Below are positions 41,447-50,146 of a stretch of 64,000 bases of DNA, piece after piece. Location: NCBI RefSeq assembly GCF_000949455.1, contig NZ_JXXK01000003.1, positions 62,001-126,000 of the forward strand, given 5' to 3'. This DNA is from Ruthenibacterium lactatiformans (GTDB lineage: Bacteria > Bacillota > Clostridia > Oscillospirales > Ruminococcaceae). Within the stretch, counting starts at the first letter, position 1; the number at the start of each line of letters is the position of its first letter. Made by a program: the position numbers and the translations under genes. The notes beneath the pieces are model-generated. The model made no database searches, was not told where the DNA came from, and saw only the letters and a program-made list of their open reading frames with translations.

Positions 41447-42649
41447 GTGATCGAAGTAAAGGGAAAATTCAATACCGCGCTGTGCTATACGCCGGCGCTG
41501 GACGGAAAAGCAGAGGAGCAGATCCGCCTGGTCTGCGACGAAGAAGCGTTTCGGGACAGCAAAATCCGCATCATGCCGGACGTTCACGCGGGAAAAGGCT
41601 GTACCATCGGAACGACCATGACCATTACGGATAAGGTGGTTCCCGGTATGGTGGGTGTGGATATCGGCTGCGGCATGGAAACCGTCAGGATCGCACAACG
41701 GGAGATCGATTCTGAAAAGCTGGATGCGCTGATCCGCAGCGCGATCCCCTGCGGACGGGAAGTGCGCATGGCCTCCCACGAATACTGCTCGTCCATCGAC
41801 TTGAGCGCGCTTCGCTGCGCGCCTTACGTCAATCTGGAGCGGGCGAAAAAAAGCATCGGCACGCTGGGCGGCGGCAACCATTTTATCGAGGCGGATCGTT
41901 CCGATACGGGCGATATTTATATCGTCGTTCATTCCGGCAGCCGCCATCTGGGCGTTGAGGTCGCCGATTACTATCAGGAACAGGGCCGAATGGCATTGTG
42001 GGGCGGCGCACGCTACCAGATCGGGCAGCTCATCGAAACGCTCAAGTCGGAGGGGCGCTTTCAGGAGATCCAGCCCGCAGTAACCGCCCTCAAAAAAGAG
42101 CATAAAATCAGCATACCGAAAGACCTGGCCTATGTGGAGGGCAAGCTTTTCGAGGATTATATCCATGATATGCGCATTGTGCAGCGCTTCGCTGTGTTGA
42201 ACCGCAAAGCGATGATGGATGTGATCCTTTCCGGTATGGGCTTTACAAAAGCAGACGAATTCACGACCATTCACAACTATATCGACACGGACGCGATGAT
42301 CCTGCGCAAAGGCTCGGTTTCTGCCAAGAAGGGCGAAAAGCTGCTCATTCCCATCAATATGCGGGACGGCAGCCTTATCTGTATCGGAAAAGGAAACCCG
42401 GAGTGGAACTGCTCCGCCCCTCATGGGGCCGGGCGGCTCATGAGCCGGAGAGCGGCGTTTTCCACGCTTTCCATGGAACAGTACCGGGAGGAAATGAAGG
42501 GCATTTACTCCACCTGTGTTGTTCCGGATACGTTGGATGAATCCCCTATGGCCTATAAGAGCATGGAGGAAATCATTGCGCAGATCGAACCCACGACGCA
42601 AATCGCAGAGCGTGTCAAACCTGTTTATAACTTTAAGGCGGCAGAATGA
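41447..42649 (+). CDS. rtcB: RNA-splicing ligase RtcB
   Basis: A protein of 400 residues. RtcB seals RNA 2',3'-cyclic phosphate or 3'-phosphate ends to 5'-OH ends using GTP and Mn2+, repairing cleaved tRNAs. Metal ligands and active-site groups are all present: MPDVHAGKG, GVDIGCGM (Cys), GTLGGGNHFIE (Asn-His), VVHSGSRHLG (His), and NCSAPHGAGR with the His that becomes guanylylated. The start is probably GTG 41447 (AAGGGG 9 nt upstream, giving MIEVKGKFNTA as in relatives); a GTG at 41402 would add 15 residues. Neither archease nor RtcA is in the window. Confidence 0.97.
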   Translation: MIEVKGKFNTALCYTPALDGKAEEQIRLVCDEEAFRDSKIRIMPDVHAGKGCTIGTTMTITDKVVPGMVGVDIGCGMETVRIAQREIDSEKLDALIRSAIPCGREVRMASHEYCSSIDLSALRCAPYVNLERAKKSIGTLGGGNHFIEADRSDTGDIYIVVHSGSRHLGVEVADYYQEQGRMALWGGARYQIGQLIETLKSEGRFQEIQPAVTALKKEHKISIPKDLAYVEGKLFEDYIHDMRIVQRFAVLNRKAMMDVILSGMGFTKADEFTTIHNYIDTDAMILRKGSVSAKKGEKLLIPINMRDGSLICIGKGNPEWNCSAPHGAGRLMSRRAAFSTLSMEQYREEMKGIYSTCVVPDTLDESPMAYKSMEEIIAQIEPTTQIAERVKPVYNFKAAE

Positions 42650-42687
42650 TGAAAACACCTGTTTGTTTGACTTTCCCTGTAAAGACA

Positions 42688-42733
42688 GGCAGCCTGTAAG
42701 AAAGCGGTGCCCTGACGGTTCTTACAGGCTGCC
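42688..42733 (+). repeat. 15-bp stem-loop between rtcB and the small CxxC gene
   Basis: A perfect inverted repeat, GGCAGCCTGTAAGAA/TTCTTACAGGCTGCC, with a 16-nt loop and no T-run. It overlaps a smaller alternative hairpin, CCTGT-AAAG-ACAGG (42676-42689). It may be an RNA-processing site, a stabiliser of the rtcB 3' end, or an RNA-binding target. Confidence 0.8.
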
Positions 42734-42756
42734 CGAACTGTCGGGGAGTGATTTAA

Positions 42757-42999
42757 TTGAAAAGAACGCGGGCTTATTACCGGCGGCAGAGAAACCGGGC
42801 CATTGAAAGAAAGCTGGGGATCCTGCGCAGGCTTGGCGGAGAGGAGTATGTATATGCCTGGACGCGGGGTGCATACGGCCGTCTCGCCAAAGGAAAAATC
42901 CACTGTTCCTGCCCCATGTGCCGGGCAAAATCCCGTGATGAGCACAGCCATAGGGACAAAAAGGCTTTTTTATCCGCCAAGCAGCAAATGGATGCGTGA
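42757..42999 (+). CDS. Small basic CxxC protein of the RNA-repair cluster
   Basis: A protein of 80 residues, very basic, starting MKRTRAYYRRQRNRAIERK and containing KIHCSCPMCRAKSRDEHSHR, a Cys-x-Cys-x2-Cys plus His cluster that could hold zinc. Similar small basic proteins with HCSCPMC occur near rtcB in Firmicutes, to my knowledge without assigned function. The basic N-terminus suggests RNA binding. The start is TTG 42757, with GGGGAG 8 nt upstream. It lies between rtcB and the RlaP-type gene in the same direction. Confidence 0.72.
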   Translation: MKRTRAYYRRQRNRAIERKLGILRRLGGEEYVYAWTRGAYGRLAKGKIHCSCPMCRAKSRDEHSHRDKKAFLSAKQQMDA

Positions 43000-43026
43000 C
43001 ACACACGCCGAAAGGAGGAGCACCTT

Positions 43027-43779
43027 ATGAAAGATACAATACAAAAAGAACTGGCTCAAATTGAACAAACACAAAATGTGCGGATCTTGCTGGCGGTCGA
43101 ATCCGGCAGCCGGGCATGGGGCTTTGCCTCTCCGGACAGCGACTATGATGTACGGTTCATCTACGTCCGCCCGAAAGATGCGTATTTGCGGCTTCAAAAA
43201 CACCGTGATGTGATCGAATTGCCGATCAACGACGCGCTGGATATCAACGGGTGGGACCTCACCAAGACGCTGCGGCTTCTGCATAAGTCCAACCCAACGC
43301 TGTTTGAATGGGGTGCCTCCCCCATTGTATATTTAGAAACAGATTTTGCGGCACGGTTTAAATCTGTTATGGGGCGATATTTTTCTTCGAAGAGAGGGCT
43401 GTATCACTATATCCATATGGCGGCCGGCAACTACCGCGAATACATCAAAGGCGATATGATAAAGGCAAAGAAATATTTTTATGTCCTGCGCCCGGTCCTC
43501 GCCTGCCGGTGGATCCTTGACAAAGGCTCCCCGCCGCCCATGCTGTTTTCCGAACTGATGGAGAGCGGGCTTGCACCGGAATTGAAACCGGAAGTCGAGC
43601 GTCTGCTCGAACTCAAGGTGAATTCCCCTGAAATCAGGATGATTCCGCAGATCAGGACGCTCAACGAATATCTCAGTTCCAGCATAGCGGAAATCGAACA
43701 AAAAATCGCGCGTCCTCCCAATGAGCGGGAAATCGGCTGGGAAGAGCTGAACGAACTGTTCCTGTCGCAGCTTATATAG
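43027..43779 (+). CDS. RNA-repair-associated nucleotidyltransferase (RlaP/YcgL type)
   Basis: A protein of 250 residues. The polymerase-beta-type motif is VESGSRAWGFASPDSDYDVR, with FIYVR completing the DxD metal site, followed by DINGWDLTKTLRLLHKSNPT, characteristic of the RNA-ligase-associated predicted nucleotidyltransferases. The family is thought to add nucleotides or modify damaged RNA ends before ligation. AAAGGAGGAG lies 6-7 nt before the ATG. It is the last gene of the cluster, followed by a strong bidirectional terminator. Confidence 0.9.
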   Translation: MKDTIQKELAQIEQTQNVRILLAVESGSRAWGFASPDSDYDVRFIYVRPKDAYLRLQKHRDVIELPINDALDINGWDLTKTLRLLHKSNPTLFEWGASPIVYLETDFAARFKSVMGRYFSSKRGLYHYIHMAAGNYREYIKGDMIKAKKYFYVLRPVLACRWILDKGSPPPMLFSELMESGLAPELKPEVERLLELKVNSPEIRMIPQIRTLNEYLSSSIAEIEQKIARPPNEREIGWEELNELFLSQLI

Positions 43780-43860
43780 TTTGCAGCAGCGCTTTCTTTG
43801 GCCTAAGCCAATTTGTTTTCAATGCGGCGGGCAAAACATGTACCGTTATTCCAATTAAAA

Positions 43861-43896
43861 CAGCGGCCGGAGCAAAATGCTCCGGCCGCTGTTTTT
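43861..43896. terminator. Bidirectional terminator between the RNA-repair and catabolic operons
   Basis: A perfect 14-bp stem, CAGCGGCCGGAGCA/TGCTCCGGCCGCTG, with loop AAA. Five T follow on the plus strand and TTTTAATT on the minus strand, so it can end both the RlaP operon and the long minus-strand operon. Confidence 0.9.
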
Positions 43897-44070
43897 GCAA
43901 TATCAAGCAGTATTTTCCGTCATCCAACGGCCTATTCCCGGCCCTCCTGTAATGCTGGCCGTATTCGAGGCCCTGCGGGTTTGCGCCCATGCAGACGGCC
44001 ATGGCCTTTTTCTTCCTGCTGACGCCGCCCGGAATTTCAAAGCATTTTTTGCTCCACCGAATGGAGCCGT

Positions 44071-46020
44071 TCAGCCTACGTTCCCTGTCTCACGGTATTC
44101 GCGCCAGACATTTTCAAAGAAATCATCATCCTTCGGAATGGGGCGGACGGGACGCCATTCAAACACACATGCGCCGTCCCGGTACAGCATCTCCTGCACC
44201 CGGCCGCCCCGGCTTCCGTCATCCAGCACAAAGGTAAAGGCGTCAGGCAGCTGTGCATAAGGCTTTTTGCCCGCAGGGTCTGTATACAGGGCGCTGCCCC
44301 GGCTTTTTCCTCCCTGCTGCATATAATCCAGCATAGCCGCCAGATAGGCATACTGGCTGATGAGCATATCGCGCAGACGGTAGACCCAGCGCAGCTCTGC
44401 GGCCTCCGAGGCCGTGACGTTCCGCTCAAAGGAGGCAAGCTGAGCCTTCACCTCCGCCAGATAAACGGCAATCGCCCCGCCGTCACGAATGGCCGCGCCG
44501 CATTCGCTCATGCGCCGGGCCGCCTGTGCCCATAATGCACGCACATTGCCCTGCGGCTGCAGGGCGCGACGCGCCAGCGCGCCCATCTGCTCCAGCGCCT
44601 GTGCCGCTGCCTGCTCGAATCCCTCTTCCGGCGCGCCGCCGCGCTTTGCGGCAATATACTGCGCCGCGCGGGTGCTTCCCACCTGGCCCGCGTTCAGCGC
44701 CGTGCCTCCGGGCCGGTACACGCCATGGCTGGCACTCGCTTCGCCCACGGCAAAAAGCCCTGCTACATTCGTCTGCCACCAGCAGTCGATGGCGAGGCCG
44801 CCGTTATTGTGTTGCGCGCACAGCGAGATCTCAAGAGGCTCACGGGCAAGGTCCACGCCTTTGTCCCGGTAAAATTCCACGGCCGGAGCGTTCATGTGGC
44901 CAAGACGCTCGACGGGCGTGCCGAAGCACGCACCCGCCCGGGTCAGATAATCGCGCGCCTCCGGCTCCAGTTCATCATAAGAAAACGCGCCGCCCACAGG
45001 GTTCCGGCGGTAATCCAGATACACCCGCCGCCCCTTGCAGCGTTCCAGATAGACCAGAACGTCGATGATGGAGCTTCCCCCCGCCACCTTCCGCACATCG
45101 AACGGCCACTGATACCCCTTCAGAAACAGTTTGCTGAGCATCTCGGCAGGTGTTTTAAAAAAGTCCATCAGGAATTCCCGCTCGTCCGAGCCGTCTTCCG
45201 CGGCGGAATAGACGCGGGGAAGCACCTGCATGTAGGTCCCCGATACGTTCCACCGCGGCTTTACCGACGCCAGGCCATATTGCCACTCGGTCAGGTTTTT
45301 TCCTTTCACCCCGGCCTCCAGCGCAAGGCCTGTGGCCCCGTAGTGTCCGGCGGGATACACACTGTCAGCGTACATACCGGCCGGGCCTCCGGTAGCGTAT
45401 ACAATGTTTTTGCATTGTATCAGGACGAAACGGTCTGTTTCCTCCCGCGCGGCGGTATCCAGGCAGAGCAGGCCGTACGCCGTATGGCCGTCGCTGAGGA
45501 TGCGGATGACCTGAAGATGGTCCAGCATAGGAATCCCCTTGGCCTGCACGGCCTGCTCCAAGCACTCGGTCATCTGCCTGCTGGTGTATGGGCCTACGCT
45601 GGTGGCACGCCTGCGCGGGTCGTGATCTGTTTTGTAGCCGATGTATTCTCCGTAACGGTTGCGCGGGAACGGAACGCCCAGTTCCACAAGCTTCAGAAAG
45701 CTCTGGGCAGAAAGCGCAGCCTCGCACAAAGCGATATCGCCGTCCACACACTGCCCTGAGAACAGCGTTTCAGCCATTTCCCGCACACTGTCGCCCTCCG
45801 GGCCGGAAAGTGTAAGCTTATAATAGGTCTGCTTGTCGCTGCCTGTATTCCGACTGGTTCCGGCAAGGCGGTTCTCCGTCACAATGAGGATATCCCGCTG
45901 GCCCAGCTGCCACAGCCGGTCAGCAGCATTGTAGCCTGCGGCGCCTGTTCCCACGACGGCCGTGTTGCATCGGCAGAGCCGGGCCGAGAAGCCCCCGGCG
46001 GAAAAGCGTTCCTCCAACAT
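44071..46020 (-). CDS. FAD-dependent oxidoreductase, fumarate-reductase flavoprotein type
   Basis: A protein of 649 residues. The N-terminal Rossmann FAD motif is VVGTGAAGYNAADRL; the capping-domain and FAD-site segment AQHNNGGLAIDCWWQTNVAG and LFAVGEASASHGVYRPGG place it among succinate dehydrogenase, fumarate reductase, aspartate oxidase and APS-reductase alpha flavoproteins. No iron-sulfur subunit gene is adjacent, so it may act as a soluble single-subunit reductase or oxidase of an unsaturated or hydroxylated acid. It is the last gene of the 13-gene operon, 12 bp behind the SDR gene. The region 43897-44070 downstream holds no gene. Confidence 0.85.
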   Translation of the reverse strand: MLEERFSAGGFSARLCRCNTAVVGTGAAGYNAADRLWQLGQRDILIVTENRLAGTSRNTGSDKQTYYKLTLSGPEGDSVREMAETLFSGQCVDGDIALCEAALSAQSFLKLVELGVPFPRNRYGEYIGYKTDHDPRRRATSVGPYTSRQMTECLEQAVQAKGIPMLDHLQVIRILSDGHTAYGLLCLDTAAREETDRFVLIQCKNIVYATGGPAGMYADSVYPAGHYGATGLALEAGVKGKNLTEWQYGLASVKPRWNVSGTYMQVLPRVYSAAEDGSDEREFLMDFFKTPAEMLSKLFLKGYQWPFDVRKVAGGSSIIDVLVYLERCKGRRVYLDYRRNPVGGAFSYDELEPEARDYLTRAGACFGTPVERLGHMNAPAVEFYRDKGVDLAREPLEISLCAQHNNGGLAIDCWWQTNVAGLFAVGEASASHGVYRPGGTALNAGQVGSTRAAQYIAAKRGGAPEEGFEQAAAQALEQMGALARRALQPQGNVRALWAQAARRMSECGAAIRDGGAIAVYLAEVKAQLASFERNVTASEAAELRWVYRLRDMLISQYAYLAAMLDYMQQGGKSRGSALYTDPAGKKPYAQLPDAFTFVLDDGSRGGRVQEMLYRDGACVFEWRPVRPIPKDDDFFENVWREYRETGNVG

Positions 46021-46032
46021 GGCGCATCCTCC

Positions 46033-46800
46033 TTACAGGCGTTTGATGTGAAAACCGCCGTCCACATCGATATAGTTGCCCGTTGTATACAGGAATTTAT
46101 CGCTGCACAGCGCGCTCACGGCATTGGCCACATCCTGCGGAGTGCCCCAGCGGGCGATGGGAAACATTCCGTCCCCGATCATCTTATCATATTTGTCCTG
46201 CACGGCGCTCGTCATATCGGTGGCGATGACGCCCGGGCGCACTTCGTGTACCAGAATGCCCTCCTGTGCCAGGCGGTCGGCGTACAGGGTCGTCAGCATG
46301 GAGACGCCTGCCTTTGATACACAATACTCGCCGCGATTGACGGAGGATACCACCGAACTGCAGCTGGAGACGTTCACAATAACGCCCTTCCGGCCATCCA
46401 GCGGCGCCTGACGGATCATCTGCTTCGCTACGGCCTGCGTCAGGAACATGTTCCCCTTGGTGTTGACGCCCAAAACATAATCAAAGCTCTCCTCCGACAT
46501 TTCCAGCAGGTCCGCGCGTACACGGGGCGCCACACCGGCGTTGTTCACCAAGGCGTCCACACGGCCGAAGGCAGTGAGCGCCGCATCAAGTATCCTGAGC
46601 CTGTCGTCGTGGTCGCCGATATTCGCCTGTACATAAGCGCAGCAGACGCCCTGTTTTTGCAGCGCATCCACGGCCGCCTGGTTTTTCTCCTGCGGGCCGG
46701 TGGCCACCATCACGATATTGTAGCCGTCCAGGCCCAGCTGCCGGGCGATTGCAAACCCGATGCCCCGGCTGGAGCCTGTCACGATCGCTGTCTTTTTCAT
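46033..46800 (-). CDS. Short-chain dehydrogenase/reductase
   Basis: A protein of 255 residues. Cofactor motif TGSSRGIGFAIARQL, NNAGVAP, catalytic Ser in VNVSSCSSV and Tyr-x3-Lys in GEYCVSKAG, and the C-terminal YTTGNYIDVDGGFHIKRL are typical of classical SDRs of the FabG/gluconate dehydrogenase type. In this operon it likely oxidises or reduces a hydroxyl of the imported substrate. ATG 46800 has AAGGAG 8 nt upstream. Confidence 0.92.
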   Translation of the reverse strand: MKKTAIVTGSSRGIGFAIARQLGLDGYNIVMVATGPQEKNQAAVDALQKQGVCCAYVQANIGDHDDRLRILDAALTAFGRVDALVNNAGVAPRVRADLLEMSEESFDYVLGVNTKGNMFLTQAVAKQMIRQAPLDGRKGVIVNVSSCSSVVSSVNRGEYCVSKAGVSMLTTLYADRLAQEGILVHEVRPGVIATDMTSAVQDKYDKMIGDGMFPIARWGTPQDVANAVSALCSDKFLYTTGNYIDVDGGFHIKRL

Positions 46801-46832
46801 CTTTTCTTCTCCTTTTCCCCTGCCCGGGCCGC

Positions 46833-47861
46833 TCACGGTTTTACAATAACCTTAATGCTGTTGCTGCCGCGGTCCAGCGCAGTATTCAACGCCTGCTGCA
46901 GCTGCTCGAGCGGGAAAGTATGTGTGACGAATTTTTCCAAGGGCAGATCCCGCGCCGCCGCAATGGCGATGGGGAAATCCCAGCAGTAGCCCTGGGCGCC
47001 CTGAATGCGTATTTCATGCGTTACCAGGCGGCTCGCCGGGAACGTGACCTGAGGTTTTTCGTAGATTCCCACGACCGTGGCCGTACCGTTGCGCCGCAGT
47101 GTCATAATCGCCTGCAAAAAGCAGCTTTCGCGGCCCACACATTCAAAACTTTTATCCACACCTTTTCCGCCCGTCAGACGGGCCACTTCCTGCTCCAAGT
47201 CCGCTCTGCCGCTGTTTATTGCAATGGTGGCTCCCACCTGCAGGGCCATCTCCAAACGGCTGTCGGAAAAATCTGCGATGATGACTTGCGCCGCACCGCT
47301 GCGGCGGCACATTGCCGCCACCATCATGCCGATGGCGCCCGCGCCGATGATAAGCACCGTCTCCCCAAGCGCTACCTGCGCCCGGCGTACCGCGTGAGTC
47401 GCTACGGACAGCGGTTCGATCAGCGCCCCTGTCTCGTAAGTGAGATATTCGGGCAGCTCATAAACATAAGGAGCTTTTGCCACCACATAATCCGCCATCG
47501 CTCCATCGCCGTTGCGGTAGGTGAAGCTGATATGCTCACAGTAGCCGTAGTCTCCGTGGCGGCAGGCATCGCACTTGCCGCACACAATACACGGCTCCAC
47601 CGTGACACGCTGTCCCACGCGCACATTGTCCACACCGCCGCCTACGGCCGTGACGTCGCCGGAAAATTCATGCCCGATGGTCACCGGAAGCGGAGCGGAA
47701 GGATGCAGCCCTCTTGCGATGTGCAGATCGCTGCCGCAGATGGCGCTGGCACGCACTCTCACAAGCACTTCGTCATCAGCCAATGCGTGGATCTCCCGTT
47801 CCAGAAAACGCACTTTAAAGGGTTCGTAAACCTCCCCCACTCGGTTGCGGATGGTATCCAT
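46833..47861 (-). CDS. Zinc-dependent alcohol/polyol dehydrogenase (MDR)
   Basis: A protein of 342 residues. Catalytic zinc ligands are in AICGSDLH and GHEFSGDV, structural zinc cysteines in CGKCDACRHGDYGYC, and the NAD(P) fold has VLIIGAGAIGMM. This is the sorbitol/threonine dehydrogenase group of medium-chain dehydrogenases. With the SDR it gives the operon two dehydrogenases, which suggests a substrate with several hydroxyls. It lies between the ene-reductase and SDR genes with gaps near 30 bp. Confidence 0.92.
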   Translation of the reverse strand: MDTIRNRVGEVYEPFKVRFLEREIHALADDEVLVRVRASAICGSDLHIARGLHPSAPLPVTIGHEFSGDVTAVGGGVDNVRVGQRVTVEPCIVCGKCDACRHGDYGYCEHISFTYRNGDGAMADYVVAKAPYVYELPEYLTYETGALIEPLSVATHAVRRAQVALGETVLIIGAGAIGMMVAAMCRRSGAAQVIIADFSDSRLEMALQVGATIAINSGRADLEQEVARLTGGKGVDKSFECVGRESCFLQAIMTLRRNGTATVVGIYEKPQVTFPASRLVTHEIRIQGAQGYCWDFPIAIAAARDLPLEKFVTHTFPLEQLQQALNTALDRGSNSIKVIVKP

Positions 47862-47888
47862 GTCAAATCCTCCTTCAGCAGGCGGGGC

Positions 47889-49247
47889 TTATTTGCGGTG
47901 CTCGCGCGCCACTGCCTCTGCATTGTACTTCTTAAACATTGGCCCGTACAGGGCGCTGTCCTTGATGACACAGCCCGTACGGCCGTGATCCCGCATGATC
48001 TGGGTGCACATACTGCATGTAACACAGCATTTTCCGGGGTCCATGGCCCCGGTGGTCATCAGGTCATGAGGCGCATCGGGATAGGCAAAACTTTCCCGTC
48101 CAAGCCCCACAAAGCTGCAGCTTCCGTCGGCCAGGTTGGCCGCGCCTGCATAGGGCAGGAACTGGCGCAGCCAGGTGTAGCCGTTGCCCACCACGGGCAC
48201 GCTGCCCGCGGCCTGCTGGACCGTGCGGGTGAACGCAAACAGCCGCGCCATACTCTCCAGCGGATGCTCTTCCGGCGTGGGGATGCCATAGCTGGATTTG
48301 TCAAACGGCCGCGTCACCTGCGGGTAGATATAATAAGGGTTTCCGCCGCTGTTGGACAGAAGGTCCACACCGTTTTCCACCATCATCTTCACCAACGCCA
48401 CCGGCTCCGTGGGGTCGAATTTCCACATGTCCTCGCGGTCGCACCCGAAGCCATAGGGGTACGGGTGCGCGTCGAACACATTGAAGCGGCAGGCCACGAT
48501 GAAGTCATCACCCACAGCTTCGCGCACAGCCCGGATGGTCTGGCGCAAAAAACGGGTGCGGTTCTCAAAGCTTCCGCCGTATTTTCCCCCGCGGGTATGG
48601 CTCGCCAGCAGTTCACTCAGCAGATAACGGTGACAGCTTTTGATGTCCACACCGTCAAAGCCGACCTCCCGTGCCAGCAGCGCGCTCTGTACATACCGCT
48701 CCGTGAGCGCGTCGAGGTACATGTCTGTGACCACAACTTCCCCGCCTTTATCCAGAAGCGGGTCATGCTGCGGAACCAGCGGACGGGCAATGTGTCCTTC
48801 CGGGCGGCTGTAACGGCCCGAATGGGTCAGCTGCAGGATATTCACCGGCTTGTGCTCCGCACCATTCTTCTGCGCCGCCGCAGCGTTGGTCTTTTGCAGA
48901 AGCGCCGCAAACTTGCTGCGGTTGGACGCCGTGAGCATCATCTGCAGTTCGTTGGCGCGCCCCTCCGGCACCACGGCGCAGGCTTCCCACCAAAGCAGGC
49001 CCGCGCCGCCCGACGCAAAACGCAGATAGCGCCGCTCAACAAGCTCGCTTGGCGAGCCGTCGGTATTGGAATCGCAGCCTTCCATCGGCAGGACGGCCAT
49101 GGAATTGGGCGCGGTGCGTCCGCCTACCTTTCTGGGCTGGAACAGCGGGCTCAGATCATCCCGGAACGAGAGGCCGGCCCCAAGTTCCTGCGCTTTGGCC
49201 TTTACCGCTTCCAGCGTTTTAAAATCAAATTTTTCATGTGCTGCCAT
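47889..49247 (-). CDS. Old-yellow-enzyme-type flavin ene-reductase with 4Fe-4S motif
   Basis: A protein of 452 residues. The FMN TIM barrel includes LSPLFQPRKVGGRTAPNSMA, LQLTHSGRYS and GVDIKSCHRYLLSE (the Tyr acid is replaced by the local HRY motif). After the barrel, KCCVTCSMCTQ followed by a further Cys gives C-x2-C-x2-C-x11-C, close to the iron-sulfur site of 2,4-dienoyl-CoA reductase, but the NADH-binding domain of that enzyme is missing. Electrons may come from a ferredoxin or a partner. It probably reduces an activated C=C bond in the pathway. Confidence 0.85.
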   Translation of the reverse strand: MAAHEKFDFKTLEAVKAKAQELGAGLSFRDDLSPLFQPRKVGGRTAPNSMAVLPMEGCDSNTDGSPSELVERRYLRFASGGAGLLWWEACAVVPEGRANELQMMLTASNRSKFAALLQKTNAAAAQKNGAEHKPVNILQLTHSGRYSRPEGHIARPLVPQHDPLLDKGGEVVVTDMYLDALTERYVQSALLAREVGFDGVDIKSCHRYLLSELLASHTRGGKYGGSFENRTRFLRQTIRAVREAVGDDFIVACRFNVFDAHPYPYGFGCDREDMWKFDPTEPVALVKMMVENGVDLLSNSGGNPYYIYPQVTRPFDKSSYGIPTPEEHPLESMARLFAFTRTVQQAAGSVPVVGNGYTWLRQFLPYAGAANLADGSCSFVGLGRESFAYPDAPHDLMTTGAMDPGKCCVTCSMCTQIMRDHGRTGCVIKDSALYGPMFKKYNAEAVAREHRK

Positions 49248-49285
49248 ATTGTATGGTTAGCCCCTTTCACAATAGGGCGGGGCCG

Positions 49286-50134
49286 TTACAGCCCCGCCTT
49301 CGTCTTAAAAAATGCTTGCAGATAAAACAGTCCCTCCCGCGCCAATTCGTCCGGCTCCGAGTGCACCTGCACCCAACTGGAATCCAGACCGCCCAGCGCA
49401 AAGGTCTCCATCGTGATATGCCCTCCGTAGCCGTAACGCACCAACAAACCTAATAAGTCCTCCCAGGGGATTACTCCCTGTCCGGGCGCGCCGCGGTTGT
49501 TCGCGCAGGCATGAAAATGGTTCACTTTGCCCGCCTGCAGCACCTGCTCCAGCGCTGCGCAGAGGTCCCGTTCCTCCAAGCAGGCGTGATATGTGTCGAA
49601 GTGGACGCCCACATTGGGCGCGTCCACTTCTTCCACCATGCGCAGCACCTGCCCGGCAGTATTGGCAACGCTGGTGCGGTAGCGATTCAGCGGCTCAACA
49701 GAGAGTACCACGCCGTAATGTTCCGCACGGCGGGCCAATTCCCGCAGCCCATCGACAGCCAGCATCCACTCCCGTTTCTTCTCGTCGGGTGAAAGCCAGT
49801 GGCGCTTTCCGCCGCCAGTGTACAGCGGGCCCGCCAGAATGCCTGCGCCCAGCTGCCCGGCTGTTTCAAGACAGGTCGTCAGATAATCCATTGTGGATGC
49901 GCGCACGGCGGAGTCAAAGCTGGAAAGATCCCGGCCCGGGCCCAGAGCCGCACACAATGAAACAGCCAGCCCTGTGTTCCGGATCTCATCCGCCAGCGCG
50001 GACGGCACCTGTGGCTGCGTCATGGGCAGCTCCACTGCCGTAAAGCCCATGCGGGCAACCTTTTCGGGCAGACCCAGGCATTCCTCGGACAAACCTGCGC
50101 ACCAGTTCCACAAATTGATTCCCAGCGGGTTCAC
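49286..50134 (-). CDS. TIM-barrel sugar epimerase/isomerase (tagatose 3-epimerase-like)
   Basis: A protein of 282 residues of the AP-endonuclease-2/xylose-isomerase-like family. The four metal ligands are visible: Glu in VLSVEPLNRYRT, Asp in VGVHFDTYHACLEE, His in NHFHACANN and Glu in GHITMETFALGG. VEPLNR and HFDTYH point to the D-tagatose/D-psicose 3-epimerase group. It probably epimerises a keto-sugar or keto-polyol intermediate. It starts 13 bp behind the lacI-type gene. Confidence 0.87.
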   Translation of the reverse strand: MNPLGINLWNWCAGLSEECLGLPEKVARMGFTAVELPMTQPQVPSALADEIRNTGLAVSLCAALGPGRDLSSFDSAVRASTMDYLTTCLETAGQLGAGILAGPLYTGGGKRHWLSPDEKKREWMLAVDGLRELARRAEHYGVVLSVEPLNRYRTSVANTAGQVLRMVEEVDAPNVGVHFDTYHACLEERDLCAALEQVLQAGKVNHFHACANNRGAPGQGVIPWEDLLGLLVRYGYGGHITMETFALGGLDSSWVQVHSEPDELAREGLFYLQAFFKTKAGL

Positions 50135-50146
50135 GCAAATGTCCTC

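Noticed and set aside
42651..42712. A 16-codon open frame right after rtcB
   Set aside because: It is too short, lacks its own SD and lies over the stem-loop.
43897..44070. An iron-sulfur partner gene for the fumarate-reductase-like flavoprotein
   Set aside because: No frame in this gap has a start, ribosome site or Cys motifs; the short frames found are antisense noise.
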